Below, one piece after another: positions 11,967-23,879 of a DNA stretch of 64,000 nucleotides. The notes beneath the pieces are model-generated. The model was not told the DNA's origin. It searched no databases and saw only the letters and a list, made by a program, of their open reading frames with translations. The position numbers and the translations under genes were made by a program. The DNA is from Hyperoodon ampullatus (Eukaryota > Chordata > Mammalia > Artiodactyla > Ziphiidae), in assembly GCA_949752795.1 (NCBI GenBank), contig OX457061.1, positions 28,834,425 to 28,898,424 of the forward strand, read 5' to 3'. Position 1 is the stretch's first letter. Each line of letters begins with the position of its first letter.

Positions 11967-13785
11967 ATGGTAATAGGAACATACATATCAATAACTACCT
12001 TAAATGTAAATGGATTAAATGCTCCAACCAAAAGACATAGATTGGCTGAATGGGTACAAACACAAGACCTGTATATATGCTGTCTAAAAGAGACGCACTT
12101 AAGACCTAGGGACACCTACAGACTGAAAGTGAGGGGATGGAAAAAGATATTCCATGCAAATGGAAATCAAAAGAAAACTGGAGTAGCAAATCTCATATCA
12201 GGCAAAATAGACTTTAAAATAAAGACTATTACAAGAGACAAAGAAGGACACTACAGAATGATCAAGGGATCAATCCAAGAAGAAGATATAACAATTGTAA
12301 ATATTTATGAACCCAACATAGGAGCACCTCAATATGTAAGGCAAACGCTAACAGCCATAAAAGGGGAAATCGACAGTGACACAATCATAGTAGGGGACTT
12401 TAACACCCCACTTTCACCAATGCACAGATGATCCAAAATGAAAATAAATAAGGAGACAACTAACTGCTAAACAATCATCTACAGGAAGACACTGGAACTC
12501 ACCAAAAAAGATACCCCACATCCAAAGACATAGGAGAAGTCACAATGAGATTGTAGGAGGGGCGCAATCACAATAAAATCAAATCCCATAACCACTGGGT
12601 TCGTGACTCACAAAATGGAGATCACATACCACAGAAGTCCACCCACTGGAGTGAAGGTTCTGAGCCACACGTCAGGCTTCCCAACATGGGGGTCTGGCAA
12701 TAGGAGGAGGAATTCCTAGAGAATCAGACTTTGAAGGCTAGCAGGATTTGATTGCAGGATTTCAACAGGACTGGGGGAAACAGAGACTACACTCTTAGAG
12801 GGCACACACAAAGTAGTGCTCAAGTGTTCATGGATTATTCTCCAGAATATATCATATCTTGGGTCATGAAGCAAGCCTTGGTAAATTTAAGAAAATTGAA
12901 ATCGTATCAAGTATCTTTTCTGACCACAATGCTATGAGACTAGATATCAATTACAGGAAAAAATCTGTAAAAAATATAAATACATGAAGGCTGAACAATA
13001 CACTACTAAATAACCAAGGGATCACTGAAGAAATCAAAGAGGAAATCAAAAAATACCTAGAAACAAATGACAATGAAAACACGACAGCCCAAAACCTATG
13101 GGATGCAGCAAAAACAGTTCTAAGAGGGACGTTTATAGCAATACAATCCTACCTCAAAAAACATCTCAAATAGACAACATAACCTTACACCTAAAGCAAT
13201 TAGAGAAAGAAGAACAAAAAAAACCCAAAGTTAGCAGAAGGAAAGAAATCATAAAGATCAGATCAGAAATAAATGAAAAAGAAATGAAGGAAACAATAGC
13301 AAAGATGAATAAAAGTAAAAGCTGGTTCTTTGAGAAGATAAACAATATTGATAAACCATTAGCCAGACTCATCAAGAAAAAAAGGGAGAAGACTCAAATG
13401 AACAGAATTAGAAATGAAAAAGGGGAAGTAACACTGACACGGCAGAAATACAAAGGATCATGAGAGATTACTACAAGCAACTATACACCAATAAAATGGA
13501 CAACCTGGAAGAAATGGACAAATTCTTAGAAATGCACAACGTGCCGAGACTGAACCAGGAAGAAATAGAAAATATGAACAGACCAATCACAAGCACTGAA
13601 ATTGAAACTGTGATTAAAAATCTTCCAACAAACAAAAGCCCAGGACCAGATGGCTTCACAGGCGAATTCTAACAAACATTTAGAGAAGAGCTAACACCTA
13701 TCTTTCTCAAACTCTTCCAATATATAGCAGAGGGACGAGCATTCCCAAACTCATTTTATGAGGCCACCATCACCCTGATACCAGG
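11967..13785 (+). pseudogene. L1 ORF2 pseudogene: endonuclease and start of RT, interrupted and truncated
   Basis: The ATG at 11967 opens a 154-codon frame that covers most of the endonuclease domain. It contains TTLNVNGLN (first catalytic Asn), KETHLRPRDTYRLKVRGWKK (catalytic Glu; the usual residue before it is Gln) and IIVGDFNTPLSP (catalytic Asp). The frame stops at 12429. About 370 bp of L1 5' UTR then replaces the next part of the domain, and ORF2 resumes at about 12835 with degraded TFSRIDHIL-like sequence. The linker region at 13098-13463 (ending KSWFFEKINNIDKPLARL) and the RT start [13 protein letters not shown] (13610-13672) are readable. After 13785 the RT, the C-terminal domain and nearly all of the 3' UTR are absent. 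Confidence 0.88.
12455..12830 (+). other. L1 5' UTR segment inserted within ORF2
   Basis: From 'actaactgctaaacaatcat' to 'gggcacacacaaagtagtg' the bases do not continue ORF2. I recognise them as part of a cetartiodactyl L1 5' UTR, in the same orientation as the host. Landmarks include 'atcacaataaaatcaaatcc', 'gtccacccactggagtgaag' and 'aggaggaattcctagagaat'. The corresponding ORF2 sequence can be seen intact in the other L1 at about 1020-1160. The insert therefore replaces about 130-150 bp of coding sequence rather than simply adding to it. No A tail and no target duplication flank it, which argues against a separate retrotransposition event. Confidence 0.7.
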
Positions 13786-13836
13786 GTGATTAAAGCAATT
13801 ATACTCCAATAAAGATGTTTAAAAAAAACAGTAACA

Positions 13837-16205
13837 AAGAACACAATGTGGAAAAATATACAGTATTTAAACACAATTTCTTTATTCAAAAATAATTTTC
13901 AAATATTTTATAATTCATGTAAATATAAAACAAATGTTTTTACACAATTAGTATCATACTATATATACTGTTTTGTACTCTTTTTATGTACTCTTTAATC
14001 TCTTCTCCTAGTACTATATATGCATTTCTCATTATTTTTCAGAATATTAATTCTAATAATATTACTATTATAATATTAATGTTTAGCTATATAGCATACC
14101 ACTATATGAATTACTATATTTAAGTGATTGTATTCTTGGACACTTTTTTTTTTTAATTTTGTTATTTATACATCTAAAAAGAGAGCATTGCATGCTATTC
14201 TCCAATGACTTATGTGGTAACAAATGGCAAATGTCTATTTCCTAAATTCAAGTATTCTGAAACTCATGGACTAAAATATATTGGGTCATTTATTTCCAGA
14301 TGCTGAGAACAGTGGTATCTGTAAATTGAATATATAATTTCATAGTTCTTGACTTTCAAAAGTCTTTTTAGTATCCTCATAAACTCCATATAATCTTCAT
14401 GCTTCATTTTTTCTGTTTTGTGCCCACCTCACTTGCTTAGGACAGTTTCTGGAGACCATAACACATACTTTGGTATAAAGAAGATTTACTGACCATATGC
14501 CATTTGGTAAGCATCAAATAAATCATGAAGAACACTACTCTGTTTTCTTCATTTCTCCCTAAACCTTTAAGTCATCAGTTCTCAAATTACTGACATCTTC
14601 TGATATTCTATGCAAGAATGACATTTTCTTCCCTTCTGCACACACTTGATCAGTCCAAATGACAGTTACCATAAATATGCTTGTGTGTATTGGGAAAAAC
14701 AAGCACACTCTGAAGAGCTGTAGCTTTGTACATGTGTATGAGACTACACTTTTTAAACTGAACCTTGGCACATGAAGTATGTTTGACTGATTGACAGGCT
14801 AAAAGCTACTCTTAAAGCTCTAGGAAGAAATGCCCTCCTGCTCATGGCTTTGTTATTCTTGTTCCAAATATATGGAGTGAGACTACTTCACAGGTCCCAT
14901 CTCAGATCAAAAACTGTAATTCAACATTTGGTTTAAAGTCTTTGCTTGTGATTTAGTGTTTTAGTGAAAAATAATATCTTTTAAGCAATCTGTAAGCTAA
15001 TCACTTAAAATCCCCTCATCTATTGGAGCTTATTTACAAATGATTAGGAAACTTTAGAAATTCAGTTAAGGAAGCTCACTGGATAAAACTTTTCTATTTG
15101 TTTTGTATAATTGCAACTTCATTCCTGAGGATATGAACCTCCAGCTGTCATATGCATGTGATTAACTGGGTCCTTTCCAGCTATTAAGGAAGCCCCACAG
15201 CGTTTCTATGTTTTCTGGCGAAAATAGAAGTTAGCTTAACATACATCTTGGCAAACAAGTTGCTGGCATAGAAAGGCAAAATATGCAAATTGGCAAGAAA
15301 AATACCTGTGTATGAAATTCCAAAAACAGCAGGTGCAAAGCCTAATTTACCTTACCTAGTCCTGTTATAAGCACAAATTTATGTAAAAAAAAAGAAATAC
15401 ATGTCTAACAATATTATTCTGGATATTATTACTCTTGTTTTCATCTTCTGGAAGAGGAAATACTTATTTAGGATGCAGTTTGAAAAACTCTTTCTGTCTC
15501 TGAATAAGAAGAATGATGGCTCTGCCTTCTGGTGAATGGAATATTGTTGTTTGTTTGTTTATTTTCTGGTGGTATATGCATATTTTTTTCATGAGTTATA
15601 AGAATCTCATCCCATTTCCATGAAGTTGTGGCTTTTGACAACCGATTTCTCACTCTCAGTGTCCTCTGACTCCTAGGGTGTCTTTTATTCCAGCAAAAAG
15701 AATTACTGGGTTTACTGTAGGTGCACACATGGGAGCCACTTTGGGCTATTATAATAACAATAGCATGGTGTGTGTGTGCGTGCTATTTTACATATAAATT
15801 ATGATCATTTTATGGTTCATTAATATTCCCTTTAAGTGAAGTTTTTGTTATGTTCACATTTTGTCTGCTTTCCTTATAGAACATGTTAAGGCAGGAAGAA
15901 TAATTCTATAGTTAGCTTCTTCCATACATTCTGATCTCAGTGAATTTGCCATTCATCCAGACATCAACCTCAGAATCTGACAGATGACCTTTCCTCTCTC
16001 ACTAACCCTCATTCAATTGTTAAACAGGTTCCATTGATTTTCCCTTTTTAATATTGTTTATATCTTCTTCATGAGTATTAACCCCCGTTGAGACCTTAAT
16101 AATCTCATGTAATAGAAAACTTCACTTGTCTCTCAAGTATTTTTTTTTTTTTGGCCTCTACTTGCACATACTTTGAATTGATTTAACGCCGATGCTAGAC
16201 TATCT
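13837..16205. other. AT-rich intergenic DNA, no gene seen
   Basis: Long AT-rich stretch with no repeat family I can name. Small simple-sequence patches occur at 14143-14155 (T run) and 15768-15782 (TG repeat). Open frames at 14559-14771 and 15468-15728 on the minus strand show no domain features. Confidence 0.5.
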
Positions 16206-16209
16206 TTTC

Positions 16210-16665
16210 CCAAACAAAATCATGTGTGTACCTTATTTAAAACAGCTCTTCAACATCAACATAATTAAATTCAACCAACTATGACATGAAAATCTCTATG
16301 ACCTTACTACTGCCTACTCTTGAAGACTAACCTAATAAAATTTATACTTCCCTCTGACTCTTGTGCACGTCAAAACAACTTTTAGATGGAAAAATGTGCC
16401 AAACTAGAATTCCTTGCTTAGAAAATAAGACATTTGAGACTTTTTAAAAATCACCATTAATTTCCAGTGCATGTCTGGAATCTTTTTGAGTCTTCTAAAG
16501 AGAAAACTCCATGGCCCCTCTACACCTTGGTGCACATATATTTCCATCATGAAAAGTATACAGTCGAGTTATTCTAACTGTTCTTTTCACATGTAACACT
16601 CAATTTAGACTGTAAATTCCTTGATAGAATAACTTTATTTTTGTATCCCTAAAGAATATTTATAC
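16210..16665 (+). mobile_element. L2 LINE 3' end
   Basis: The order of diverged words matches the L2 3' region: 'aaaacagctcttcaacatca', 'atgaccttactactgcctac', 'acagtcgagttattctaact', 'ttagactgtaaattccttga' and 'ttttgtatccctaaagaata'. L2 is an ancient mammalian LINE whose non-coding 3' end is the part most often preserved. Confidence 0.6.
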
Positions 16666-17029
16666 CTGGGATGAATCCTGTCCTTTAATTAAGTTTACCA
16701 AGCATTTTGAATTATGAGAGTTAGTCCATCTTTTCTAACCATACCTGATCGACTCCTACCAAAAAGAAAAATGAAGTCCCTAACCCCAAAATCATTGCCA
16801 AACATCACTACACATTCTCTCACCAACATTATCCTCAAATGATTGAATTCCTGAACCACAAATCCATGAGGTATAAGAAAATAGTTATTGTGTTAGAGTA
16901 CTAAGATTTAATTAGTTTGTTATATAGTATTAGGTAACTAATATTCCTGTTAATCATATAAACTTCTATAGCTGCATTGGAAAATTACTTAGCACTATCT
17001 GCTAAAGTTGAATTTATGTATGCCCTACT

Positions 17030-17530
17030 ACTTATCATTTCCATTCCTAGGTGTATACCTAAGGGAAATGTATACATATTTATAACAGCATTCGTTGAAA
17101 TATCCAAAAAATGAAAACAATTCAAACGTCTAACAACAGAAGAATGCATACATGAAGTATGTTCTAGTCACAAAACATAATATCATATGGTAATAGAAAT
17201 GGACATATCACAGCCAAACACATCAACGTGGATGAATCCTGCAAGAGGGAAAGAAGCCAGGTACACCATAATGCATACCATATAATTCCATCAAAACAAA
17301 AACAAACCAGGCAAAACTATTATATCAAACAGAATTCAGGAGAGCAACCAATTTTGTGGAAGAAGCAGAGCATAGTGATTGGGCATGGACAGAAAACCAC
17401 CTATAGTTTTCTATTTCTTTGGGTAGTGGTTATCTATGTGTGCTCATTAGGTGGCAATGTATTGGGCTGTGCACTTATGATCTGTGCACTTTCTACTGAT
17501 ATGTTATACTCCACAAAAAGCTTAAGAACA
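17030..17530 (+). mobile_element. Old L1 (L1M-class) 3' end
   Basis: A degraded L1 ORF2 end and 3' UTR: 'gtgtatacctaagggaaatg', 'tataacagcattcgttgaaa', 'acgtggatgaatcctgcaag', 'taccatataattccatcaaa', then 'gggtagtggttatc' and 'cactttctactgatatgtta'. This succession is typical of old L1 3' ends, in which the host-like 'sample hybridisation' of words is preserved but no frame is. The open frame at 17228-17545 is a readthrough of this relic. Confidence 0.7.
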
Positions 17531-17534
17531 GGAG

Positions 17535-18895
17535 AGTATTTCTAATTTTTTTCTCAAGAAGATTCTAGTGGATATTGTATCTGTGTTTCCAGAATTAAAC
17601 AATCGCTGTGAAGAAATACTTTGAGATGAGGAAAGTTGAAAAACATGGAAAACATGATGCCAAATAAAATGAAATTAAAAATAAAAAAAGAATATAAGGA
17701 GCAGGTAGAATATTAAAAAAATGCAATTGGTAAAGTAGAAGAAAGATTTTAAAAATTCACCCAGAACTAACATGTTAAGCTCAGAAGTAAATAAGAAAAA
17801 GGAGAGACATGGAGACAATAACATTAACTCCATTAATTTCATTATCAAACAGGATTCCTAGGAAAAAAGATCCGATCAGATGGAACAGAAGCAGTGAAGA
17901 GGTAGAGTGAGAGTGAGCAGGGAGAGGGAAAGGGGAAGTGAAAGGAATTTATAATATTTAGAAAATCATCTAATTGGAAATTAAAAGAAGTCCTGATTAT
18001 GGCAAAATTCAGTAAAAATAACATCTTCATAGAAAAGATTTTAAAAAAATAAAATAAAATCCCAAAGGAGGTAATGCTGGTTTCTTCTAAAGACTATTGC
18101 TTTCTATTTTGAACTAGCAAAAGAAAATTGAACCTGTGGGAAACAGACTAAACTCTGAATTTTATGCTCAATTTACCACTCCTCTGCAAAGTAATCAGAA
18201 AGATGTTATATACTCAGGAGGTCAGAAAGTTTAAACCCAAAAAAGTCTTACTGAAAAAAACAATGTACTGTTAGACATTCTTTGACCAACCAAACTTTAA
18301 ATCAATTTGAAGAAATAGTGACTGGAAAAACATTAAAATGGTTAGATAATGAACAATTAAGTGACTTAAATTACAATTGCCTAAATGATAATAATTAATA
18401 TACTTAAGAAATCATTCAAGTAAAAAGTTATCATCAAAAGATCAAATAATAATTGAACAAATAGTTTGATAAAATTTATCAGTAGAAAGATAGGACAAAG
18501 AATATAAGAAATTGAGAGTAAGAGGTAAGAAAAATAATGCTAAATTTCTCATATTAACATATATTAATGTCATATTGATATATTATGTATAATAAATAAA
18601 ACTTTAATAAAGAAAAGTAAGTTCAAATAAATTTTACAAAAGTTTATGACTATTCACTAATACAAAAAATAATTGTGTATAACTTTAAAATCAATGGGCC
18701 AAAAATTCAAGTAAGCAATATAGATATTGTACATGTTAAAATACATGGAATTAGACAAATAATATAGTGAATGTTAAAAATTAAGAATCAGAAATAAAAT
18801 AGAAAACAAAACTCTCAGGGACAAAAAAGCAATAATGTAAGAGCTTTTAATTAGCACACATTATATTCTCATAGCTTATCTCTCCACATACAACC
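17535..18895. other. A-rich intergenic DNA, possibly very old LINE sequence
   Basis: The plus strand is strongly A-rich, as in LINE coding strands, but I cannot match specific L1 motifs. No gene is visible. Confidence 0.35.
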
Positions 18896-18899
18896 CTTC

Positions 18900-19070
18900 A
18901 TACAAATCAATTATGTAGGTGAAATTATACTCATTTTGCAAGTAAAGAGATTTAGGCCCCAAGAAATTCAATACATAAAACTACTGAGCTAGAAGTACTG
19001 AGACATGACTGACACAAGGTCTACATAATCTCAAAGCCTGCACTCACAGCCACTGTACTTTGGTTCTTTA
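18900..19070 (-). mobile_element. MIR SINE fragment, reverse orientation
   Basis: On the plus strand it reads as an inverted MIR: 'actcattttgcaagtaaaga', 'aggccccaagaaattcaata', 'aactactgagctagaagtac', then 'tcaaagcctgcactcacagc' and 'cactgtactttgg'. This matches the inverted MIR core and head in order. Confidence 0.7.
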
Positions 19071-19074
19071 TTCA

Positions 19075-19855
19075 AGTTATTTACAATTAAAAGACAAAAT
19101 GACAGTAACTGGTTAACCATAAAATATTGGGCAAATGTTGACAAGATGGATACCAAAAGCTACACACACAGAAAGTTATAAAGTCTAAGCTACTATTACA
19201 TAAAGTTGGATTAAAATAGAAAATTTATGCAATGTTACTTTTATACTAATAAAATACAGTATTCATATTTTATATGTACAGTGATTAAACATTATTTTTC
19301 TGGAAATAGTATTAATAATACAGAAAGCTAAAAATGTGGCTAAAGAGAAACTGACTAAAAGATATTTCTTGCAACTTGAAACACATTTTCAGTAAAACAT
19401 TAAAGAAGCAGGCACAATAAACTGATAGAAATTTATAGTGATGAAAAATATTAAATGAAATACACACATACATATAATATTACATGTTTGTTATAGTACA
19501 CCAGCATTTTCTAGTATGTTACCACTCCTGTTCTTTGCCTATAGAGTGACTATTCCTTGCAAAGATATAAATGTAAAAAATTAAATTATCACAGGATATT
19601 CCCCATTTTGTTTATATTTTGAACTTGGTGTGCCTCTCATTAGTGCCAGAAGGATCAGATTTCTTTGCAATTGTATGTTCCCTCTGTCACTTCTTTAGTT
19701 TATTTCCCAACCTGTGAAGTCCTGCTGGTAGGTAAGCACAGTATTCAAAATAATACAAATGTCGTCTTTGGGTACGGTGCTGTTTTCACCGCTTTTGGAT
19801 TTTCCCTCCATTTACTGTTAGAAAATGTGATAGGATGAGTAATAGACCATAAGTA
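19075..19855. other. AT-rich intergenic DNA, no gene seen
   Basis: No coding frame or nameable repeat. Confidence 0.45.
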
Positions 19856-19859
19856 CTGT

Positions 19860-20012
19860 GCTTATTTATATTGTATCTCCATATCACACAATGCACTTGG
19901 AACTTCTTGAGGGTCTGACTTGTGTTCTATCACAATTTCCATACCTCAGCAGGAAGACCAATATCTGGAATACATCAGAGCTTCAGTGATGTTTGTTGTT
20001 GAATGGATCTAA
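19860..20012 (+). mobile_element. L2 LINE 3' terminus
   Basis: Matches the last part of L2 in order: 'cttattt', 'aacttcttgagggtctgact', 'tggaatacatcagagcttca' and the terminal 'gtttgttgttgaatg'. Diverged as expected. Confidence 0.6.
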
Positions 20013-20014
20013 AT

Positions 20015-21275
20015 ACAGGTGTATATACTATAAAGTGAACTTATTAAAATATAATATCAATTTGGAGATTTTCTTCTCAATTTAAACTGAAGTACAAAGA
20101 GTTTTTCACTGAGATATTGAAAGCATTAATCTTTTTAATCAACATCATGAAAATCAAAGCAAACTGAATTTAGATAAATCCAAGCATACAATCAGCACAA
20201 TTTTGTGAAAAGAATATTCCCATATTTAATACTTTTTGTTAATGAGGACTGTTAGAAATGGACTGTAGTTAGGGCTTTCCGTAATAACCTAACAGTTCAG
20301 GTTTAAAAGAAAGAAAAATCTACCATAAGCAAACAAAAACACACTTAATGGTGTCTAAAGAGGAACAAGCATAAGCTGTTGACTATAGCACTTGACCTCT
20401 CTGTTTCTTCTAATTCTGACATTCTGTGATTTTTAAATTCCTTTTTACTTATCATTTGTCTTTATATAATTTGAAGGCTTTTGCAGTCTCTGAAACTGTG
20501 GACTTTCTTGACCAAAACACATGCTGCTATTCACCCACTCTGCCATTTATGTGAATAGTTTGATTTTCCTTGAATGAAAGAATAACCTTATGCTAATCAG
20601 GTCACACAATTATATGCAGTTCATGTTCTGACCAGCCAAATATGCTCATGAAACCATTATGAGGCTGAACAGTACAGTATGAATCTATGGAACTCACAGA
20701 CCTCAACTGCCTTATACAGAAATACAATATTAAACTTAGCCACATTGATGTATACCCTAGTACATTTCAAATACATAAGCTGGAGGAATGATATAAAGAA
20801 ATTTAAGGGAAAAAAAGACGAACTTCATAAAATAATCAGTAGAATATTCAATTTATAGAATTTTAAACCCCCTTATATTTTAATTTCTTCATATATTAGG
20901 ATGTTCTACCTTTTTAGTGACATCTGCATAAAAAGAAATAATCCTCCTTTGCACAAGGGAACAGTAGAGAGCAACACCACACTTTGCAGTGAATATAACA
21001 TTTTTCTGGAGTCTATTCAATATGAAAAAAACTCTTCTATCTCCCTTTTGTAAAACAGTGTTTAAATAGTAGTGTAAAATTTTTATCAATATCGGTAAAA
21101 ATGTTGAAGAATAAAAGTCCACTACCTACTCTGTATATAAGGATTTTTGTTTGTTTGTTTTGCTATCTTGCTTAATATAAAATAGTAACAACACTGAGTA
21201 CATACTCACATACTGGTTGAGTAAATCAAGTTAGATCATGTGACTAAGTATACTTTCAGCTCCACTCAACATTTG
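20015..21275. other. AT-rich intergenic DNA, no gene seen
   Basis: Nothing recognisable. The minus-strand open frame at 20889-21122 has no domain features. Confidence 0.45.
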
Positions 21276-21279
21276 CAGG

Positions 21280-21435
21280 GCTCTTTATGCGTTTTACAAT
21301 TTAACCTTCACAATCTTCTCTATATTCTTTAAATACAGGCAACAGGCAAAGATAAGTAAACTAGTCTATAAAGTGGCAAAGCTGTAATTCAAATCCAGTC
21401 AATCTAACACAGTAAAATCAGTGTGCTTGCTTTAC
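21280..21435 (-). mobile_element. MIR SINE fragment, reverse orientation
   Basis: Inverted MIR words in order: 'ttaaccttcacaatcttctc', 'taaactagtctataaagtgg', then 'caaagctgtaattcaaatcc' and 'agtcaatctaacacag' with 'gtgtgcttgc'. Confidence 0.6.
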
Positions 21436-21439
21436 ATTT

Positions 21440-21597
21440 GCAATCCATTTCACAATTTACAATTGGCTTTGACTTGCTTTGATTCTCACAGCAAGCTGGT
21501 AAAATAAGTGAAGCTGCCATTATTTTAACCTTTAAGACTTTGGCAAAATCAAGGTCACATAGCAAAATGATGGATTCAATATGAACAAAATCTTCTT
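21440..21597 (-). mobile_element. Second inverted MIR-like fragment
   Basis: Directly beside the previous MIR, similar words recur: 'gattctcacagcaagctggt', 'attattttaacctttaagac' and 'aggtcacatagcaaaatgat'. It is either a second MIR-type insertion or a related CORE-SINE. Confidence 0.5.
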
Positions 21598-21599
21598 TA

Positions 21600-22295
21600 T
21601 AACAAATTGAATTTTCCCTGTATCACTGAGATTATAAGCAATGCTCTCCATCTCATTCTTCCTTCATGGGTTACCTTTCCTTCCTTTCTTTGTCATTATC
21701 CTTCTATCAGTCTTTCTTTCCCTATCCCTCTGTCCCTCCGCCACCAATTTTCATGAGTTTCTTAGTGTCTAATATGCCATATTTTGCTTTTCTCTCATAC
21801 AGGAAGAAAAAGGGCTTTGAATTGAAAAAGAGAACAGCCAACATTAAGTGAAAATAGACAAGCAGATGTGAGAGAAAACAGTAAGAGTTAAACCTGTGCT
21901 TTAATGAAACTTGAGTAACTAGTTCCAGTTGAATTAAATGATAGAATTCTGAAAGCTGCAGTTAGATGCACAAGTGATTAAACTCAACTGTTGAATCTAA
22001 CTCAAAATATTGAGTAAGAGACTTCCTTCAGTCTGGGGGAAATGCCAAACATTCTGGTCATCCATCTTTCTCTGATTTGGATAAAATTTTACAATGCTTG
22101 ATAAATATGTTTGTATTCCCTAAAGATGAAATCAATATTTTATCTACAGGTTATAGTAATACACTCACTACTGAAAGATAAATCACAGAAAAAAATAAAG
22201 TTTTACATCTAGGTAGCCAAAGATGGTATAAGAGTTCAGAATAGGGGAGGGCAGTTGGAAACTGCTTTTATTATCATACTGTACTCAAAATAGCT
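21600..22295. other. Intergenic DNA, no gene seen
   Basis: A pyrimidine-rich patch lies at 21650-21740 ('ccttcctttctttgtcatta' and 'tctttctttccctatccctc'). No gene or named repeat is visible. Confidence 0.45.
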
Positions 22296-22299
22296 GCAG

Positions 22300-22425
22300 C
22301 TCTCACATGAATTTTCATTCATCAAATATTTATTGGCGCATTTTATGTGCCAGACACTTTCCCAGGCACGGGAGATATCAAAGAAAATAGAAACAAAGAT
22401 ATTTGCATAATAAAATAACACTAGA
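22300..22425 (-). mobile_element. L2 LINE 3' terminus, reverse orientation
   Basis: Reads 'ttcattcatcaaatatttat', then 'atgtgccagacactttccca' and 'ggcacgggagatatcaaaga', the reverse complement of the L2 3' end. Confidence 0.7.
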
Positions 22426-22724
22426 ATGTTAGAATACTTTTCAATTCAAGATTTGTATCAGAAAATTTTCAGCTAAGAGTTTTTCAAAGGAAAGGTGCAG
22501 TTTTAAAAATCAACAAATTATTTAGATAGCATGAAGAGTTAATTCTCAATGAATATAAATGCCTAGGTGAAATTAAGTACTAATAGCTTCAGTATTAATG
22601 GAATTTTAAACAAGGCTATTTAGAGCTAAATGTTTTCTGGGAGAAATTTACTTGTTTTTTTAAACTTCATTTTTTTTGTCAATGTAGCTTTTAGTAATAA
22701 AAAATATTATAGCTTAGTAATAAA

Positions 22725-22925
22725 TAAATCATGGTCTGGAATCTTCCAGATTTGGTTCAAATTCCAGCCCTGTCACACAACTTTTCATCAAGTGGTCTTG
22801 GTCTGATTAGTTAACCTCTTTAAATCTTAGTTTTTTACTTATAAAATGACCTAATTATAGGATTTATTTCATTATGTTTTTGTGAGGATTAAATGAGACA
22901 TTTAAAATATGGGGCCTATATTTAA
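22725..22925 (+). mobile_element. MIR SINE
   Basis: Forward MIR words in order: 'catggtctggaatcttccag', 'ttcaaattccagccctgtca', 'gttaacctctttaaatctta', 'tacttataaaatgacctaat' and 'ttttgtgaggattaaatgag'. Confidence 0.75.
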
Positions 22926-23150
22926 AAATACCTCTTCAAAAATATCACGAGTATGGTGATCTCAGACTGAACACTAAGCTGAGCATGTCATCCAACCTAA
23001 TATATAGAAGAATACAGCTTGCTATATATATAGGTGGTTATAAGCATATTCTTACTAGATCATGTGAGAACTTTGCCTCAAGTGTATGCAGAAGAGGCTG
23101 TCAATGCAGTGACTTGGTCTAGGCAATGATATAGTTCAAAAGTTGATGGA

Positions 23151-23868
23151 CATCCCTTAAAAAACTAAAAACAGAACTACCATATGACCCAGCAATCCCA
23201 CTACTGGGCATATACCCTGAGAAAACCATAATTCAAAAAGAGTCATGTACCACAATGTTCACTGCAGCTCTATTTTTAATAGCCAGGACATGGAAGCAAC
23301 CTAAGTACCCATCAACAGATGAATGGATAAAGAAGATGTGGCACATATATACAATGGAATATTACTCAGCCATAAAAAGAAATGAAGTTGAGCTATTTGT
23401 AATGAGGTGGATGGACCTAGAGACTGTCATACAGAGTGAAGTAAGTCAGAAAGAGAAAAATAAATACCATATGCTAACACATATATATGGAATCTAAAAA
23501 AAATGGTCATGAAGAACCTAGGGGCAAGACAGGAATAAAGACACGGACCTACTAGAGAATGGACCTGCGGATACGGGGAGAGGGAAGGGTAAGCTGGTAC
23601 AAAGTGAGAGAGTGGCATGGACATATATACACTACCAAACGTAAAATAGATAGCTAGTGGGAAGCAGCCACATAGCACAGGGAGATCAGCTTGGTGCTTT
23701 GTGACCACCTCAAGGGGTGAGATAGGGAGGGTGGGAGGGAGGGAGACGCAAGAGGGAAGAGATACGGGGACATATGTATATCTATAACGGATTCACTTTG
23801 TTATAAAGCAGAAACTAACACACCACTGTAAAGCAATTATACTCCAATAAACATGTTAAAAAAAAAAG
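23151..23868 (+). mobile_element. 5'-truncated LINE-1 with target duplication
   Basis: About 718 bp of L1 3' end is bounded by the direct repeat GTTGATGGA at 23142-23150 and 23869-23877. It starts within the ORF2 C-terminal region and continues through the ORF2 stop into the 3' UTR. That UTR holds a G-rich tract (about 23713-23748) and the end 'gcaattatactccaataaac' plus an A tail. The open frame at 23255-23497 reads [18 protein letters not shown] and [13 protein letters not shown], the conserved end of ORF2p. It is one of the younger L1s here, judging from the readable target duplication and the low divergence from other copies. Confidence 0.92.
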
Positions 23869-23879
23869 GTTGATGGAGT

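Larger units (their letters stand above)
10337..13836 (+). mobile_element. LINE-1 with 5' UTR, rearranged and internally deleted, with probable target duplication
   Basis: A likely target-site duplication brackets the element: AAAACACTAACA at 10337-10348 and AAAACAGTAACA at 13825-13836, 12 bp with one mismatch. Inside are a 5' UTR (to about 11025), ORF1, ORF2 and only the last 30-odd bases of 3' UTR ('gcaattatactccaataaag') before a short A tail. Two rearrangements mark the copy. A segment of L1 5' UTR sits inside ORF2 at about 12455-12830. ORF2 also jumps at about 13785 from the early RT region directly to the 3' end, removing more than 3 kb by comparison with a normal L1. ORF1 has lost its start codon. 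The element cannot be functional. Confidence 0.88.
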
